Source of the DNA: Asparagopsis taxiformis
Lineage: Eukaryota; Rhodophyta; Florideophyceae; Bonnemaisoniales; Bonnemaisoniaceae
Direction: 5' to 3'
Assembly: GCA_030407315.1 (NCBI GenBank)
Contig: JALQPE010001767.1
Coordinates: 1 to 64,000 of the forward strand
Length of the DNA: 64,000 bases
The notes under the pieces were generated by a model. The model saw only the letters and a list, made by a program, of their open reading frames with translations, had not been told where the DNA came from and searched no databases. Below are positions 22,414 through 32,613 of this stretch, one piece after another. The translations under genes and the position numbers were made by a program. Numbering within the stretch: position 1 is the first letter of the stretch; each line of letters starts with the position of its first letter.

Positions 22414-22417
22414 AACC
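22401..22417 (-). promoter_or_regulatory. Primer-binding site matching the anticodon arm of initiator tRNA-Met
   Basis: Directly inside the 5' LTR the minus strand reads GGTTATGGACCCAGACG. This is complementary, with at most one mismatch to animal and plant versions, to the anticodon stem-loop of initiator tRNA-Met (..GGGCCCAUAACC..). Drosophila copia is known to use such a half-tRNA primer. The putative Gag start codon lies inside the site (ATGGACCC). Confidence 0.65.
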
Positions 22418-22529
22418 TGTTAAGAGGATCAATGTCTCTTAGTTCAGTTTACTGAGCAGGAGCGACGGCGGATGATCTAAGTACTGGTTGTGTACTGTAA
22501 TGCATATTGAATATGAAAGTTATTTGTTA
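22418..22529 (-). repeat. 5' LTR of copia element
   Basis: 112 bp, identical to 17759-17870, followed by TATTC. Confidence 0.92.
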
Positions 22530-22534
22530 TATTC

Positions 22535-23140
22535 TATTGCACTTAGTCATTTCGTCAGCATCCACAAAAGCACAATATCATTGGCACGGTGACATAATCT
22601 TTCACTATGGGTATACTTACCCAGGTACTGAACCAATCATTTTGGAAGGGGGAAGTAGAGACGCGCATTTCTATCGATAGTTGAAGTCAGATACCTTCCT
22701 ACTTCTATAGTCTCACCCCACACATGAATAGACCATGTAGTTGCAACGTTTACACGAATCATTTCCGTTCTTGAATGACGTATTTGGAGCTGCTCTTTAG
22801 CTTATATGTTCCGTGAAACGGAACCAATTCAATAGTAGAGTGCAAATTTAACTTAGAAAAAAGACGAACGAACAATACATCAGATAAGTTGAAAGTTTTA
22901 ACTTTGAACCATGCATACACGTTCCGGTATCCAATAAACGTCTCTCTCTTGATGTTTTTAGGTTTTCTATGATCTGAATTTCCCTTTGTAGGATTCCCTC
23001 CATTGTACTATAACCAACCTTGCCTAGTGAGCTTCGGCGCTGATCAAAACCCTTCTCTACAGAGAGTACAACATTCCTTATGCATTCATTCTTTTTCTTG
23101 AACAAATCAATGTCCCACTACATTTGATGAATGAAAGCTT
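22535..23140. other. Spacer inside the inverted duplication, no gene seen
   Basis: A/T-rich, with no open frame that looks coding. Confidence 0.6.
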
Positions 23141-24182
23141 AGAAGCACGCTCAGCTGCTGTTTTTACTTTCATTGCGTCTCACATTGTATGTTCTATCGT
23201 TGACATATCTAACACGTAAATGGGGTTCCTCAAACTATTCATGCTGAAAACGTCCAGTCAATCCTTTCACAAATCTACCAGCCGCTTTCATAGACTTTCA
23301 AATCCCCTCCTGCTGTCAAACAGTCACTTCTCCTCCTCTTAATCAGAGTCGGATGATGATCCACATCCAGAGTCTGAGTCACTGCTGCTACCATTACACA
23401 CCCTCCTCGGCGGACGGGGCGGGAGGCGACGTGCCGGGGGACGGCGTCTCGGGCGTGGCGGAGGACGAACAAATACTACCGGACGCCTGTCACGAACTCG
23501 ACGACGGCGGCGACGACGACGCGGCGGACGATTGAATCCACCAAAGAACTGGGGGTTACGCGGGCGACGACGACGACGATAATCCTCGTGGTTGTGCGGA
23601 TGTCGAACCAGTTTCTCCAGACTCGTTTCGGACGATTCATGGATGAGAGGAACGCTCTTCATGGCTGCTGGAGCATTATCGCTGCTCACCGGAAGGGCGG
23701 TGGTGGTGGATGACAAACAGATGAGCACGATCAGCGCGGATATGGCTGTCGCGGGAGGGCTGAACGCCATGGTTGCAGTGATGTGTTTTGGAGAGATGTG
23801 GTTTGTTTGTTTGTATGATTGACGATGAGTGATGTTGTGATGGTGGGAGGAGGATGGATGTGTTGTTGGGATGGAGAGTTTGTGTTAAGTAGGGAACATT
23901 TGGCGGGGGTTACGAGGAGGGAGGTAGCTGGAGGCGGAGTGTGGGTGGATGTATGAGGAAGTTGCGGTCGACTGTGGAGAGAGGCTGATTCGAGGGTGAA
24001 ATGAGGGATGTAGAGAGAGATTGTGTGTGTGAATGTGTGTGTGTGTGTGCATGGGCGGAAGTAGGCCAAGTCTGGAGAACAATTCAGGGAGCGCATGTAA
24101 GAGATGTGAAGTGTAGGGAAGATAGAGTATCTAGAGTAGTAAAACGTTGTGTGGGAAAACGGTGTGAAAAGGGAATGAAAAG
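23141..24182 (-). repeat. Right arm of the inverted duplication
   Basis: Reverse complement of 16330-17392. The inner edge at 23141 is sharp. The outer edge near 24182 is fuzzy because similarity decays upstream of the gene. Confidence 0.85.
23339..23770 (-). CDS. Small secreted Arg/Pro-rich protein (copy 2)
   Basis: Encodes the same 143-aa protein as 16763-17194, in the opposite orientation. Signal peptide, Arg/Pro-rich body and Ser/Asp tail are identical. One synonymous Leu codon differs (TTG here, CTG in copy 1). The leader lacks the roughly 25-base insert seen in copy 1 and has CCGCCAAATG in place of TCCATCAAATG. The two genes are transcribed towards each other, with the copia element between them, so read-through could form double-stranded RNA. 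Confidence 0.7.
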   Translation of the reverse strand: MAFSPPATAISALIVLICLSSTTTALPVSSDNAPAAMKSVPLIHESSETSLEKLVRHPHNHEDYRRRRRPRNPQFFGGFNRPPRRRRRRRRVRDRRPVVFVRPPPRPRRRPPARRLPPRPPRRVCNGSSSDSDSGCGSSSDSD

Positions 24183-25140
24183 ATGTGGGGAGATCAAGGA
24201 CGGAAAAGAACAGAAAGCACATGCTGTGCAGATGGATGAATTATGAGTGGTGGTTATGGCGGAGCGAAAGGAAATCATTGCTGGAAAGTGACAATGTCAG
24301 AAAAACAGATGGTGGTGAGTCATCGAGTGTGAGCAGCAGTGACGCGACGAGACGGGGAATATAACCTATGACTCGGTGGAAACGCGACATATTCGGGGAC
24401 AGGAATCGCAAGCGGGTGTGAATTAGCCGGCGTGCTATACTTGGAACTGATATATCAATTTAGAAACTAGCACATGCATACAGAAGAAGAGACGTGAATG
24501 CGACTGTAAGAAGCGAATATAGAGGACCATCGACCAACGAGAAGGCGGTTCAGACTCGCGAGAGCACTGGCACCAACGCGACGCATGTATGTATGTGTAA
24601 ACAACTGGTTCACCAGGGGCGGGGCACAAGTGATGATTTGCACGACTGACATGAATTGCGGCGGTTCGCCCGATGGGACGACGGGACGCACACGGAATAT
24701 CACGCAATTTTCGCGCGCGAAACACAAGCGCAGCGCCGTGCGGCCACAATTCGAGCGGCGCGGGTCCCAAGCTGGACGCCTTTGCGTCGCGAAGCGCGGT
24801 TTGTCACCACCGCGCGCAGCGCTTGCGTCAGTGGCGCGGCTCGTCCTCCCCGACGGACACGTTGCTCATAGCACGGATATATACCACGTCAGAACGCTGA
24901 CGAGATGTCGGAATACAGCGAGCTGCGCAGCGACAGACGCGATCCCAAGTCGAATGGAATCGGATCAAAAGCGGATCTGAGATCGGATCTGGAGTCTGCT
25001 TCGCGTGTCTGCGTGTAGTTGCCTGTCGTCTACATCGGGATCGAGCTACGGTTAGAAGCGGCATACCACCAGACGTCAATGCCTGATCTGCTTGGGATTG
25101 AATTGCCAACACGATGAAACATTTACCAAATAGCTTTAGA
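24183..25140. other. Intergenic DNA, no supported gene
   Basis: Overlapping short frames around 24585-24980 have no motif or leader and look like chance openings in GC-rich DNA. Confidence 0.55.
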
Positions 25141-26028
25141 CTATTCTGAGAGTCGCGCCCCCTGATATTGCAGCCCATGCGTGCCAGAGTACCTCACCTG
25201 CTTTGCAAATCTCTGCCAGGGCGCATTGGCCGCCTGCGCGACGCTTTGCTCGACGCTAAACACGGCCATATCCAGCGGGAAACAAACGGGCGTACGATGC
25301 TCGTCGCCGCAGGCGACAGACACGTCCCCCTGCGGACATGTACTCGCCGCGATCAGCAGATCGATGTGCGCAAACAGCTCGATATAGTCTCCCACGACGG
25401 CCGGACTCGGCTTGACAAAGTACCTCCCTGAGCCTTTCATAAAGCCAGTACACATAAACACATTGAACACATCATGCACATCGGCCTCGACCAGCCCGAA
25501 CGGAAGCACTGCGCGCGTGAGATTACTATGACAACACACGTCCATAGACACGCCAGTCATGAGCTCATTCGTGTACGGGTCGCAACGCGAGCCGATAACA
25601 TCATGCACGCCTGCGTTATCAGCGTCGATGCCGTACGCAATCGAGTCATGCACGACGGTAGCGAGCGGGCGCAGATAGGGCATACAGGACCACAACGAAT
25701 CGCCAGTACTGAGATGGGAGGCGTGAATCTGGCGTGTCTTGGCGGGATAGAAGCGTTCACGCGGGTTGTGTTGATTCCACACGTTGACATCGGCGACCTG
25801 CGCGCCCTCGCACACCTGCAGACGGAAGAGCGCGCCGGCGGGGACGTGGACGGCGCGCGCGTCTCGCGGCGGGATGCGCACGGCGGAAAGCTGTGTGCGC
25901 GGGGCGGAAACGAGCGCATGGATGGCGTGTTCGGCGAGCACGCGGCGTGTGGCGTCGATGGCATAGCAGGGAATCGGCGTGTGGATACGGAATTGTCGTC
26001 CTTGCGCGTTGCGATGGGCCGATTTCAT
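25141..26028 (-). CDS. DUF1989 / urea carboxylase-associated family protein
   Basis: 295 aa from ATG at 26028, intronless. The sequence matches the DUF1989 family (bacterial and algal urea carboxylase-associated proteins): AGALFRLQVCEGAQVADVNVWNQ near residues 77-100 (a short stretch of it is the family core), HDVIGSRCDPYTN near 150, CCHSNLTRAV near 165, DVHDVFNVFM near 185, and DYIELFAHIDLLIAASTCPQ near 218. The family is linked to urea or amide nitrogen use in bacteria; its exact reaction is not settled, and a role here in nitrogen metabolism is an inference. The Cys/His/Asp-rich conserved motifs suggest a metal site. No targeting peptide is obvious. It is divergent from the peroxiredoxin gene 324 bp away, so the two may share a promoter region. 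Confidence 0.85.
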   Translation of the reverse strand: MKSAHRNAQGRQFRIHTPIPCYAIDATRRVLAEHAIHALVSAPRTQLSAVRIPPRDARAVHVPAGALFRLQVCEGAQVADVNVWNQHNPRERFYPAKTRQIHASHLSTGDSLWSCMPYLRPLATVVHDSIAYGIDADNAGVHDVIGSRCDPYTNELMTGVSMDVCCHSNLTRAVLPFGLVEADVHDVFNVFMCTGFMKGSGRYFVKPSPAVVGDYIELFAHIDLLIAASTCPQGDVSVACGDEHRTPVCFPLDMAVFSVEQSVAQAANAPWQRFAKQVRYSGTHGLQYQGARLSE

Positions 26029-26287
26029 GGCGGCGGTTGTGCGGATTTTGGCGATTTTCGCGCGCTTATTGGATGACGTCTGCGTGTATTTGTGGTGTGC
26101 GCTGCGTGGAGGACGGACTGTATGCGATCGGGAGGTCGACTGGACGCTGTGCGTGCGCGCGTGTTACATAGCGATGTGATATCGATGCGCGATTCAGCCT
26201 CCGATGTCGTGGTCGGCGGTTTGAATTGCGCAATTTCTACACCGCACGTCTGTGCAACCGCCATGCAATCCATCTTTTGTTGGCGTG

Positions 26288-26293
26288 TATAAA
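26288..26293 (+). promoter_or_regulatory. TATA box of peroxiredoxin gene
   Basis: TATAAA 59-64 bp upstream of the ATG at 26352. Confidence 0.55.
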
Positions 26294-26351
26294 TGCCGCG
26301 AGGCGAGACGACACGATACAGACGTTTGCTTCTCCGTACACATAGATAGAT

Positions 26352-27172
26352 ATGGCATCCACAACTGCTGCAGTGCCGTCTGGGACGGACGCGTATAGCA
26401 AATTGTATCCGGCGAGTACGGACGGGCAGTTACGTCTCGGCGACGTGGTGCCCAACTTTACGGTATGTCAACTGCACACGCATCACTGCTACCACCACCA
26501 TTGATTCGACTCGTTCTAACCAGCGCGCAGGCAGAGACCACGCACGGACCAATTGTATTCCACGACTGGATCGACAACAGCTGGGCGATTCTATTCAGCC
26601 ATCCCGACGATTTCACGCCGGTATGCACGACGGAAATCGGGCGCATGGCGCTCAAACACGCGTCGTTCACCGCCAAGGGCGTCAAACTAATCGGGCTGAG
26701 TTGCAACGACATCGAGTCGCACAACGTGTGGATCAAGGATGTAGTATCGCACTGCGCCAACAACATCACGGTAGATTTCCCGATGATAGCCGACCGCACA
26801 CGTGAAATCGCCATGAAATTCGGCATGCTCGACGCGTCCAACAACGACCCATCCACATTACCCCTCACAGCGCGCTGCGTCTACATCATCGGGCCCGATC
26901 GAAAGCTCAAGCTCTCGCTCAACTACCCCGCGAGCGTCGGGCGTAACATGGACGAGATCGAGCGCGTCGTCGACGCGCTCATGCTGTCCTGGGAGAAGAG
27001 CGTGGCCACGCCGGCCAATTGGCCGAATAACCACCAGGAAATCGGAATGAAGGGATGGGTGTTCCTGCTACCCACCGTCACCGAGGGCGATGCCAAGCAG
27101 TTTTTCCCTCAACACCAAGTGCTCGACGTGCCGTCCGGCAAGCCGTACATGCGTCTCACACCACAGCAGTGA
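26352..27172 (+). CDS. 1-Cys peroxiredoxin (Prx6 type), two exons
   Basis: Exon 1 is 26352-26462, exon 2 is 26531-27172, and together they encode about 250 aa. The 68-bp intron (26463-26530) has GTATGT and GCGCAG ends in phase 0. Without it the conserved N-terminus (LRLGDVVPNFT) would be lost. The peroxidatic Cys lies in DFTPVCTTEIGRMA. The Prx6-type C-terminal dimer region follows (GWVFLLPTVTEGDAKQFFP) and the protein ends YMRLTPQQ. No second, resolving Cys is placed as in 2-Cys enzymes, so reduction is expected to depend on an external thiol. The product reduces H2O2 and organic or lipid hydroperoxides. No clear transit peptide is seen, so it is probably cytosolic or nuclear. Length and motif spacing are normal for the family. 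Confidence 0.95.
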
Positions 27173-28784
27173 TGGCGAGTCGCGTGTGTCTTACGTGGCG
27201 TACATATCTGCGTATAATTGCACAATATAGATTCATCTTACACGTACATCTGCAGTTGGACCACTTGTCCAGCGCTTGATCCGATTAAATCCTCCAACCC
27301 ATCCACACGGGTGCTTTGTCACGATACATAACGTTGTCTGCACATCATCCGCTCGCTCGCTCGCGATACGTCAACATTGCAGACGTGGCTCGGATACAGC
27401 TCAAACCCTCCCCGAATCGGCGCGTAGCCGCACACAAACCGTACAAACCACTGCTTCAATCCGTCAAATGCGCCAGTCGGCACGCGCCACCACGCTATTG
27501 GACCGCGCGTGCACACGCCGTCTCGAATGACGTTGCCGATCCCAAACGCGCGACGTCATCCGTCCGCTTCGATCATCGATCGCTCCACACGTCCGGATGT
27601 GTCTGCACCAACCGCGCGTGGCGCCGTCGCGAGCACGATGGTGCCGCGTCTGTGGCGAGGCGTAGCGTGGTGGGCTGCGGTTGCAGTTGCGAAGTGTCGG
27701 GGATGATTGTTTTTCAATCCAACCTACTGAACCACGGGAATCGGTGAACGACGCCGCCGCTGCAACTGTTGTAGCGGACCAAAACCGAGCCGCGCGGCCG
27801 TTGACTCGCAACGGCGGATGCAATATACAATCGCTTGTTTTTCTAAATTTAGATGTACCTGTATGCCACGTGTGATCATATGCCAATCTCAACTATGGGG
27901 GTGGCAAATTCAATTTCATTCTACCCATTCAAATTGCACCAATTAACCCGATTCCCACACATAACTCGCACAGATCGCAGCGCTCTCCCCGTCCGTCGTC
28001 CATCCCTGTCCGACCGCAGCGTCCAAACCACATCGCCCCGTCTCTGCATGGGTCGGATGCACCTTGCACGCGTATAGGACGATGTGACGCGTTGGCATCT
28101 CAACACTATCAGTAATTCGACACCAAGTATCGCACGTCCATCGACACGAATATGTCGATGAGTCCAAATCATGCCCGTCAAAGCATGCAATGCGCTGACA
28201 AGGACGATTTGCACCGCCAATCTACAGTCCGTCCAGATGTCCTTGCCGCCGAATCGCGTCGCGAAATTGCTTCGATTCGTGTCAGATGCATAGCTTGGCC
28301 TTTTCTCCCGTCGTCATTCTGCCCATCGTGCGTGTCAACGCGCAATATCACCCGTACGCAGTTTCGTTCTAGTTGCACACTTGTTGAAATGTTGCGTTCC
28401 CAATCTTCGCGCTTCCATGCCATTCGTCTGCTTCATGCTCGCAAATCAATCATCACTCTACGGCCATACAATCTTTGCTTGTTCATTTGACAACTCGGCT
28501 AGCACCGCTGCGATGTACACTGTCAATTGTCTCGCGAGAATACAACACTCGTGAAGAGCAATTGTTCTCAATCTGCCAACAAAGCGTTTCCTCCTCCCGC
28601 GCCTATGATCCATCCAGTGCCGATGTTACTATCTCTCGCGATCCATACTTTGTTCCAGTCCCGCCACATCTCCCATTCACAAACACACACGCACTCGCCT
28701 TACTATCCACATTCGAAAGCACCATGGACGGACAAATCATCATAGCCACATCAAACCCTCCCGATCCCAGATGCAGACATAGAG
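27173..28784. other. Intergenic DNA, no supported gene
   Basis: Several overlapping frames on both strands in GC-rich DNA at 27.3-27.9 kb. The minus frame around 27319-27516 looks somewhat protein-like but has no recognisable motif or clean start. Nothing else is supported. Confidence 0.5.
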
Positions 28785-28790
28785 TATAAA
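28785..28790 (+). promoter_or_regulatory. TATA box of Cys-rich gene
   Basis: TATAAA 66-71 bp upstream of the ATG at 28856, followed by an A/C-rich leader. Confidence 0.55.
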
Positions 28791-28855
28791 GCCAACCCAC
28801 ATCATCGCGATACCCACCCAAACGCCCACCCACATCCCAGACACCCTACATCAAA

Positions 28856-30098
28856 ATGACATCCTCCATCCTGCTCCTACTCCTCCTTGCCTCCATCGCA
28901 GCCTCTCGGGACCCCTGTCAACCCGGCTTCTTCCATTCCAGAACCGGCAGCTGCAAACCATGTCCCCCAGGCACATCCCAGCCGCAAGCCGGCCAGAGCG
29001 CATGCGTCCCATGCCACGATGCAGAGATAGCACCCAACGAAGGCAGCACCGCGTGCACCGCATGCGGCGTCAATGAAATCGCCATAGCATCAAAGACGAT
29101 CTGCGTATGTCAACTAGGAGCCGCTCGTAACAGACCCGATCAACATTGCCAACCCTGTCCAGCTGGAACATTCAACGATCGAGTCCGCAATGGCCAATTC
29201 TCAATCTGCACCTCCTGTGAACCTGCAACCTTCCAAGCACAATCTGGCCAGACTCAATGCAACGATTGTCCCCCCGGATCCTTCTCCAGATCCCGTGCAC
29301 AGAGATGTCGCACCTGTCCATCCGGCCAGGTCCCCATCGGACCCGACTGCGGTACATGTCCGCCCGGTCAGGAATACGACCCGTCCAGCTTTAGATGCCG
29401 TCCATGCGATCCGGGAACTTTCAAAGCGACAGACGGACAGAACGAATGCATATCTTGCCCACGCGGTGCATCATCCGACAGAGGCGCCGCTAAATGCACA
29501 ATCTGTCCACCGGGACAGACGCTGATCGGACGTGGTGAAAACGGCGCATGCGGTACTTGTCCCCCGGGCACATCCTTCGATCGGTTCCAACTTCGATGTA
29601 ACGATTGTCCGCGCGGAACCTTCCAGCCAGACAATACTATCCGTGGATCGTGTTTCACCTGCGCTGGAAATGCGTTTTTCTGGCGACGGCGCGTCGGAAT
29701 GCACGACATGTCCGCAGAATCAAGTATTGCTTCGGAGCGGAAATTGCGCGCCTTGTCCGGTCAACTTTTCCTACGATGAATTTGACATGCGGTGTAGACC
29801 ATGCGAGTTTAACGCTTTCAGCGCAGGTGGAGACGCTAGTTTCTGCAGGCTATGTCTGGTCGGCGCGTTTCTGAACGCATCGGGTGTGTGCGAACGCTGT
29901 CCTTCCGGACAAGCGGCGATGAGAAGTGGCGGATGCGGTACGTGTTCGGCTGGAAGGTTTTACGACTCATTCAGCGGCAGATGTCAGAGATGCTTCCCTA
30001 ATGAGATTCAGCCCGTTCCGAATATCGACAGATCCTGCACACTTTGTCCGTCTGGAATGATGCCGAATCGCGCACGCACTCAATGCGTGCCGGTGTAG
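28856..30098 (+). pseudogene. Secreted Cys-rich repeat protein (GCC2/GCC3 class), one frameshift
   Basis: ATG at 28856 opens a signal peptide (MTSSILLLLLLASIAASR). About 15 modules of the form CxxCPPGT..C follow, as in GCC2/GCC3 or ephrin-receptor-like repeats, so the protein is probably extracellular. The frame runs to 29779 but loses the repeat pattern after CFTCAGNAF. The pattern resumes in the next frame (SGDGASECTTCPQ) and ends ARTQCVPV at 30098. The switch falls on a run of five T (29675-29679); one T fewer would give a continuous protein of about 413 aa. It is a paralogue of the minus-strand gene at 12026-13742, with similar module spacing and C-terminus. It is called a pseudogene only because of the break; a sequence error in the T-run is equally likely. 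Confidence 0.8.
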
Positions 30099-30763
30099 AG
30101 TATGGTTCTTACTTGCATTGCTTGCAAACTTGGAGCGTTGAATCTCCGCGATTGATTCCATCTGTTGAAATATTGCGGACTTGATGTAATATTATTCTAA
30201 CGTGATGTTACTGTAAGTTAGTGGTCTGTAATTCTCCAGCCTCGTACGCCGGAGCTTGCTCCGGCGGCGTCGAGTCGCTCGATACGTAGTTACATAGGAT
30301 CCGCTCAACCCCTGCCTCTCGGACTGAAAGGCAGAAGAGGGAATTGAGTAAAAACGCGGTCTAGCGATGAAAAGCTGGCTCGTTGTTGCTCCCACCCACT
30401 TCATCCCACTTTCCAGACTTCCTTACCTTCCTTACATTTCCCTTTGCATTCCATAGCGTCCCACTGACATGTGCACACCACTCGAACGTAGGAAGCGACA
30501 GCTGACCCAACAGGTCTGTTGACATAGGTTTTGTCAGTCCCTCTCATAGAGGCTTGGACCGCTATTGGCAACATCCTCTCGCTAACAAAAGGCCGTGCAC
30601 ACCGTTAATCCGGGTTTAGTGTCACGACCGCGAGTGATCCGCGATGTCCAACACGCCTAACGCCGCGAAAGTAGCTCTCCGCGAGCGACTGATCAAGATG
30701 TCTAATGACTGCGAACCAATCACCTCTACAGGTGAAGTGTCCTGATCTGCTGCGCACCACATC
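30099..30763. other. Intergenic or degraded LTR sequence
   Basis: No gene. It contains a perfect GC-rich palindrome CGCCGGAGCTTGCTCCGGCG near 30248-30267. This stretch lies just upstream of decayed gag sequence and could include the remains of its LTR, but no boundaries were found. Confidence 0.4.
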
Positions 30764-31048
30764 TTGACCAGTAATGAAATTGGTTCAGAAAGTCCCCCAG
30801 AGATCTTTGTTGCCCGCATTTTGTCACTCATACTCCCACCTAAAAAGCTGTTTGACCAGGAACTATTCGACAATCCTTCCTACCCTATGCTGCTCCTGAA
30901 GGAAGCATCAGAGCTTTATGGATGTCAAAAAATTCCAGAGAGTATCCTCGAACGAGTTGCCCCTGAAATGCCTGACAATAAGTGATGCAGACTGTTCATC
31001 TGGCATGCCTGTATCCATAACCCCTCAGAAAGAATGGTCAATAGATAA

Positions 31049-32506
31049 TTGAGACAATTCTGGAATACGCAGAGCATAGTGAACGTCTCTCCTCCTCTGT
31101 TTGGAGCACATCCTGTTACTGGAGATGTTGAAACTACGCAGCGACCTGCTCGCACTCCCGTTCGCCGATCCGAGCTCAACTCACCTCTCTATTTCGGATC
31201 TGATGACAATTCCTCAGATTACAGTGAAGTTCAAGAAACGCCTGTCGCTAAACCTGAACGCTCATATGTGACCAAACCTAGGCGTAGATCCTTCCAAGTA
31301 TTCGACTTCACTACCTCCGCACCTCGTTCAAGGCAGAAAAAGCCTGACGCTAAAAATGGACTGTACAATGACGGAAGCGATTCACAAAGAAAGGAATCAG
31401 CTGTGTCGTTACATTTTCGCGACATGAAATTTGACGGATCAAAGGAACAATCTATCAGACGAAGCATCATGGATTATAACATTTGTACTAGTCAATAAGA
31501 GTCGACATACATCCAAAAGAAACGCTTCTTTATCAATGTATTTGACGGAGCAGCACGCATTTTCTTTTGCGATAATACGCACGAGAATATGAGCTTCGAT
31601 GGGCTTGCTAAAGTTATGAGCGAAGAGTACGACAATGATGCACGTCAATTGTCACTACTCACAGAGCTAAGCACCATCACGTACGAGAAGATGTCCAAGA
31701 AGATAGAGTCTTCTGACCCTGGCGTTGCGTTATCTAATCTAGTTGACACAATCAACTCTCTCTCGCCACAATGTCCACCAGCATTCAGAAGAGATGAGAA
31801 AAAATCTCACTTCTTGAGCCAAGCTGCCATTCGACAACACTGGGCTGAGAATTCCAAATCCGAAATTACAACGGTCGGGTACAACTTCAACAAGTTCGTA
31901 ACTTCACTTCGAGTCAAGATGCAATTGTACGAAGAGAAGAAATCGTTGGAGCCCGAAACGGAGAGCTTGTACCAAAGGTATGGCCGAAAAATATCACAAG
32001 TATCGCGCCGCACAAAGCCGTTCGACACACAGCGTCCAATACAAAGCTTCAAACGGAAGAAGAACAAGAATCCCCTTGACAGTGATGAAAAACGTATGTT
32101 GTGTAAACTATGTGATGGTGACGACCACTTCGCCCGGAATTGTGATGAGAGAAACATGAGAAGAGCTGTTAGAACGCAACTTCTAAAAGGTTTCCCTGCC
32201 GTGACCCTCCTCTCAAGCCTCGTCTCGAATTATGAGAAGACCAGCCCCGCGCAAGATCATGCGGAATACTCAAGTTCGAGCCCGATAGACGGATCCGAAC
32301 TAAGAATGTTTGACAACCTCGAAACCGATCCCGTTGACATGATGGACAACGCCGAGGTAGACAACATCTTAGCGGAAGCTGTCGACAGTAGTCGTACTGT
32401 CAACCACATTTCATTGGCCACTGCACTCGCCGTTGGTAACCCTAACAGAACTTTCATACCTGACATCAACTGGGTGGATCAACCTGGGGTGGTGTATTTT
32501 CATTAA
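31049..32506 (+). pseudogene. Retroelement Gag with CCHC knuckle, one in-frame stop
   Basis: One reading frame from 31049 to 32506, broken only by TAA at 31496-31498. The sequence on both sides reads as a typical Gag (LHFRDMKFDGS before the stop, FINVFDGAARIFF after). A CCHC knuckle, C-x2-C-x4-H-x4-C (CKLCDGDDHFARNC), lies near 32103-32145 after a basic stretch (SFKRKKNKN). The C-terminal part is acidic. It is part of the decayed element that spans 30.8-34.5 kb. Confidence 0.75.
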
Positions 32507-32613
32507 GGCGTCGCGATTTCTCGTCTCACCGACAACGCCATAATTGGGACGACTTATCCCACCGGAAAACGATCCCGAGACGCAAAGAGTACAAAGAATA
32601 TGATCGTAATACA

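Larger units (their letters stand above)
17759..22529 (-). mobile_element. Ty1/copia LTR retrotransposon, recent insertion
   Basis: 4,771 bp. Bounded by two identical 112-bp direct repeats (17759-17870 and 22418-22529) and by a 5-bp target duplication TATTC (17754-17758 and 22530-22534). It reads on the minus strand, so the right repeat is the 5' LTR. Identical LTRs imply a very recent insertion. The LTRs are unusually short, and on the coding strand they start TAACA rather than TG. The element sits between the two arms of the inverted duplication. No clear polypurine tract was seen next to the 3' LTR. Confidence 0.93.

Noticed and set aside
24585..24980. 131-codon plus-strand frame
   Set aside because: GC-rich chance opening with overlapping frames on both strands, no leader, no TATA box at the usual spacing and no motif.
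25474..26076. 200-codon plus-strand frame opposite the DUF1989 gene
   Set aside because: Antisense shadow of a gene with recognisable family motifs.
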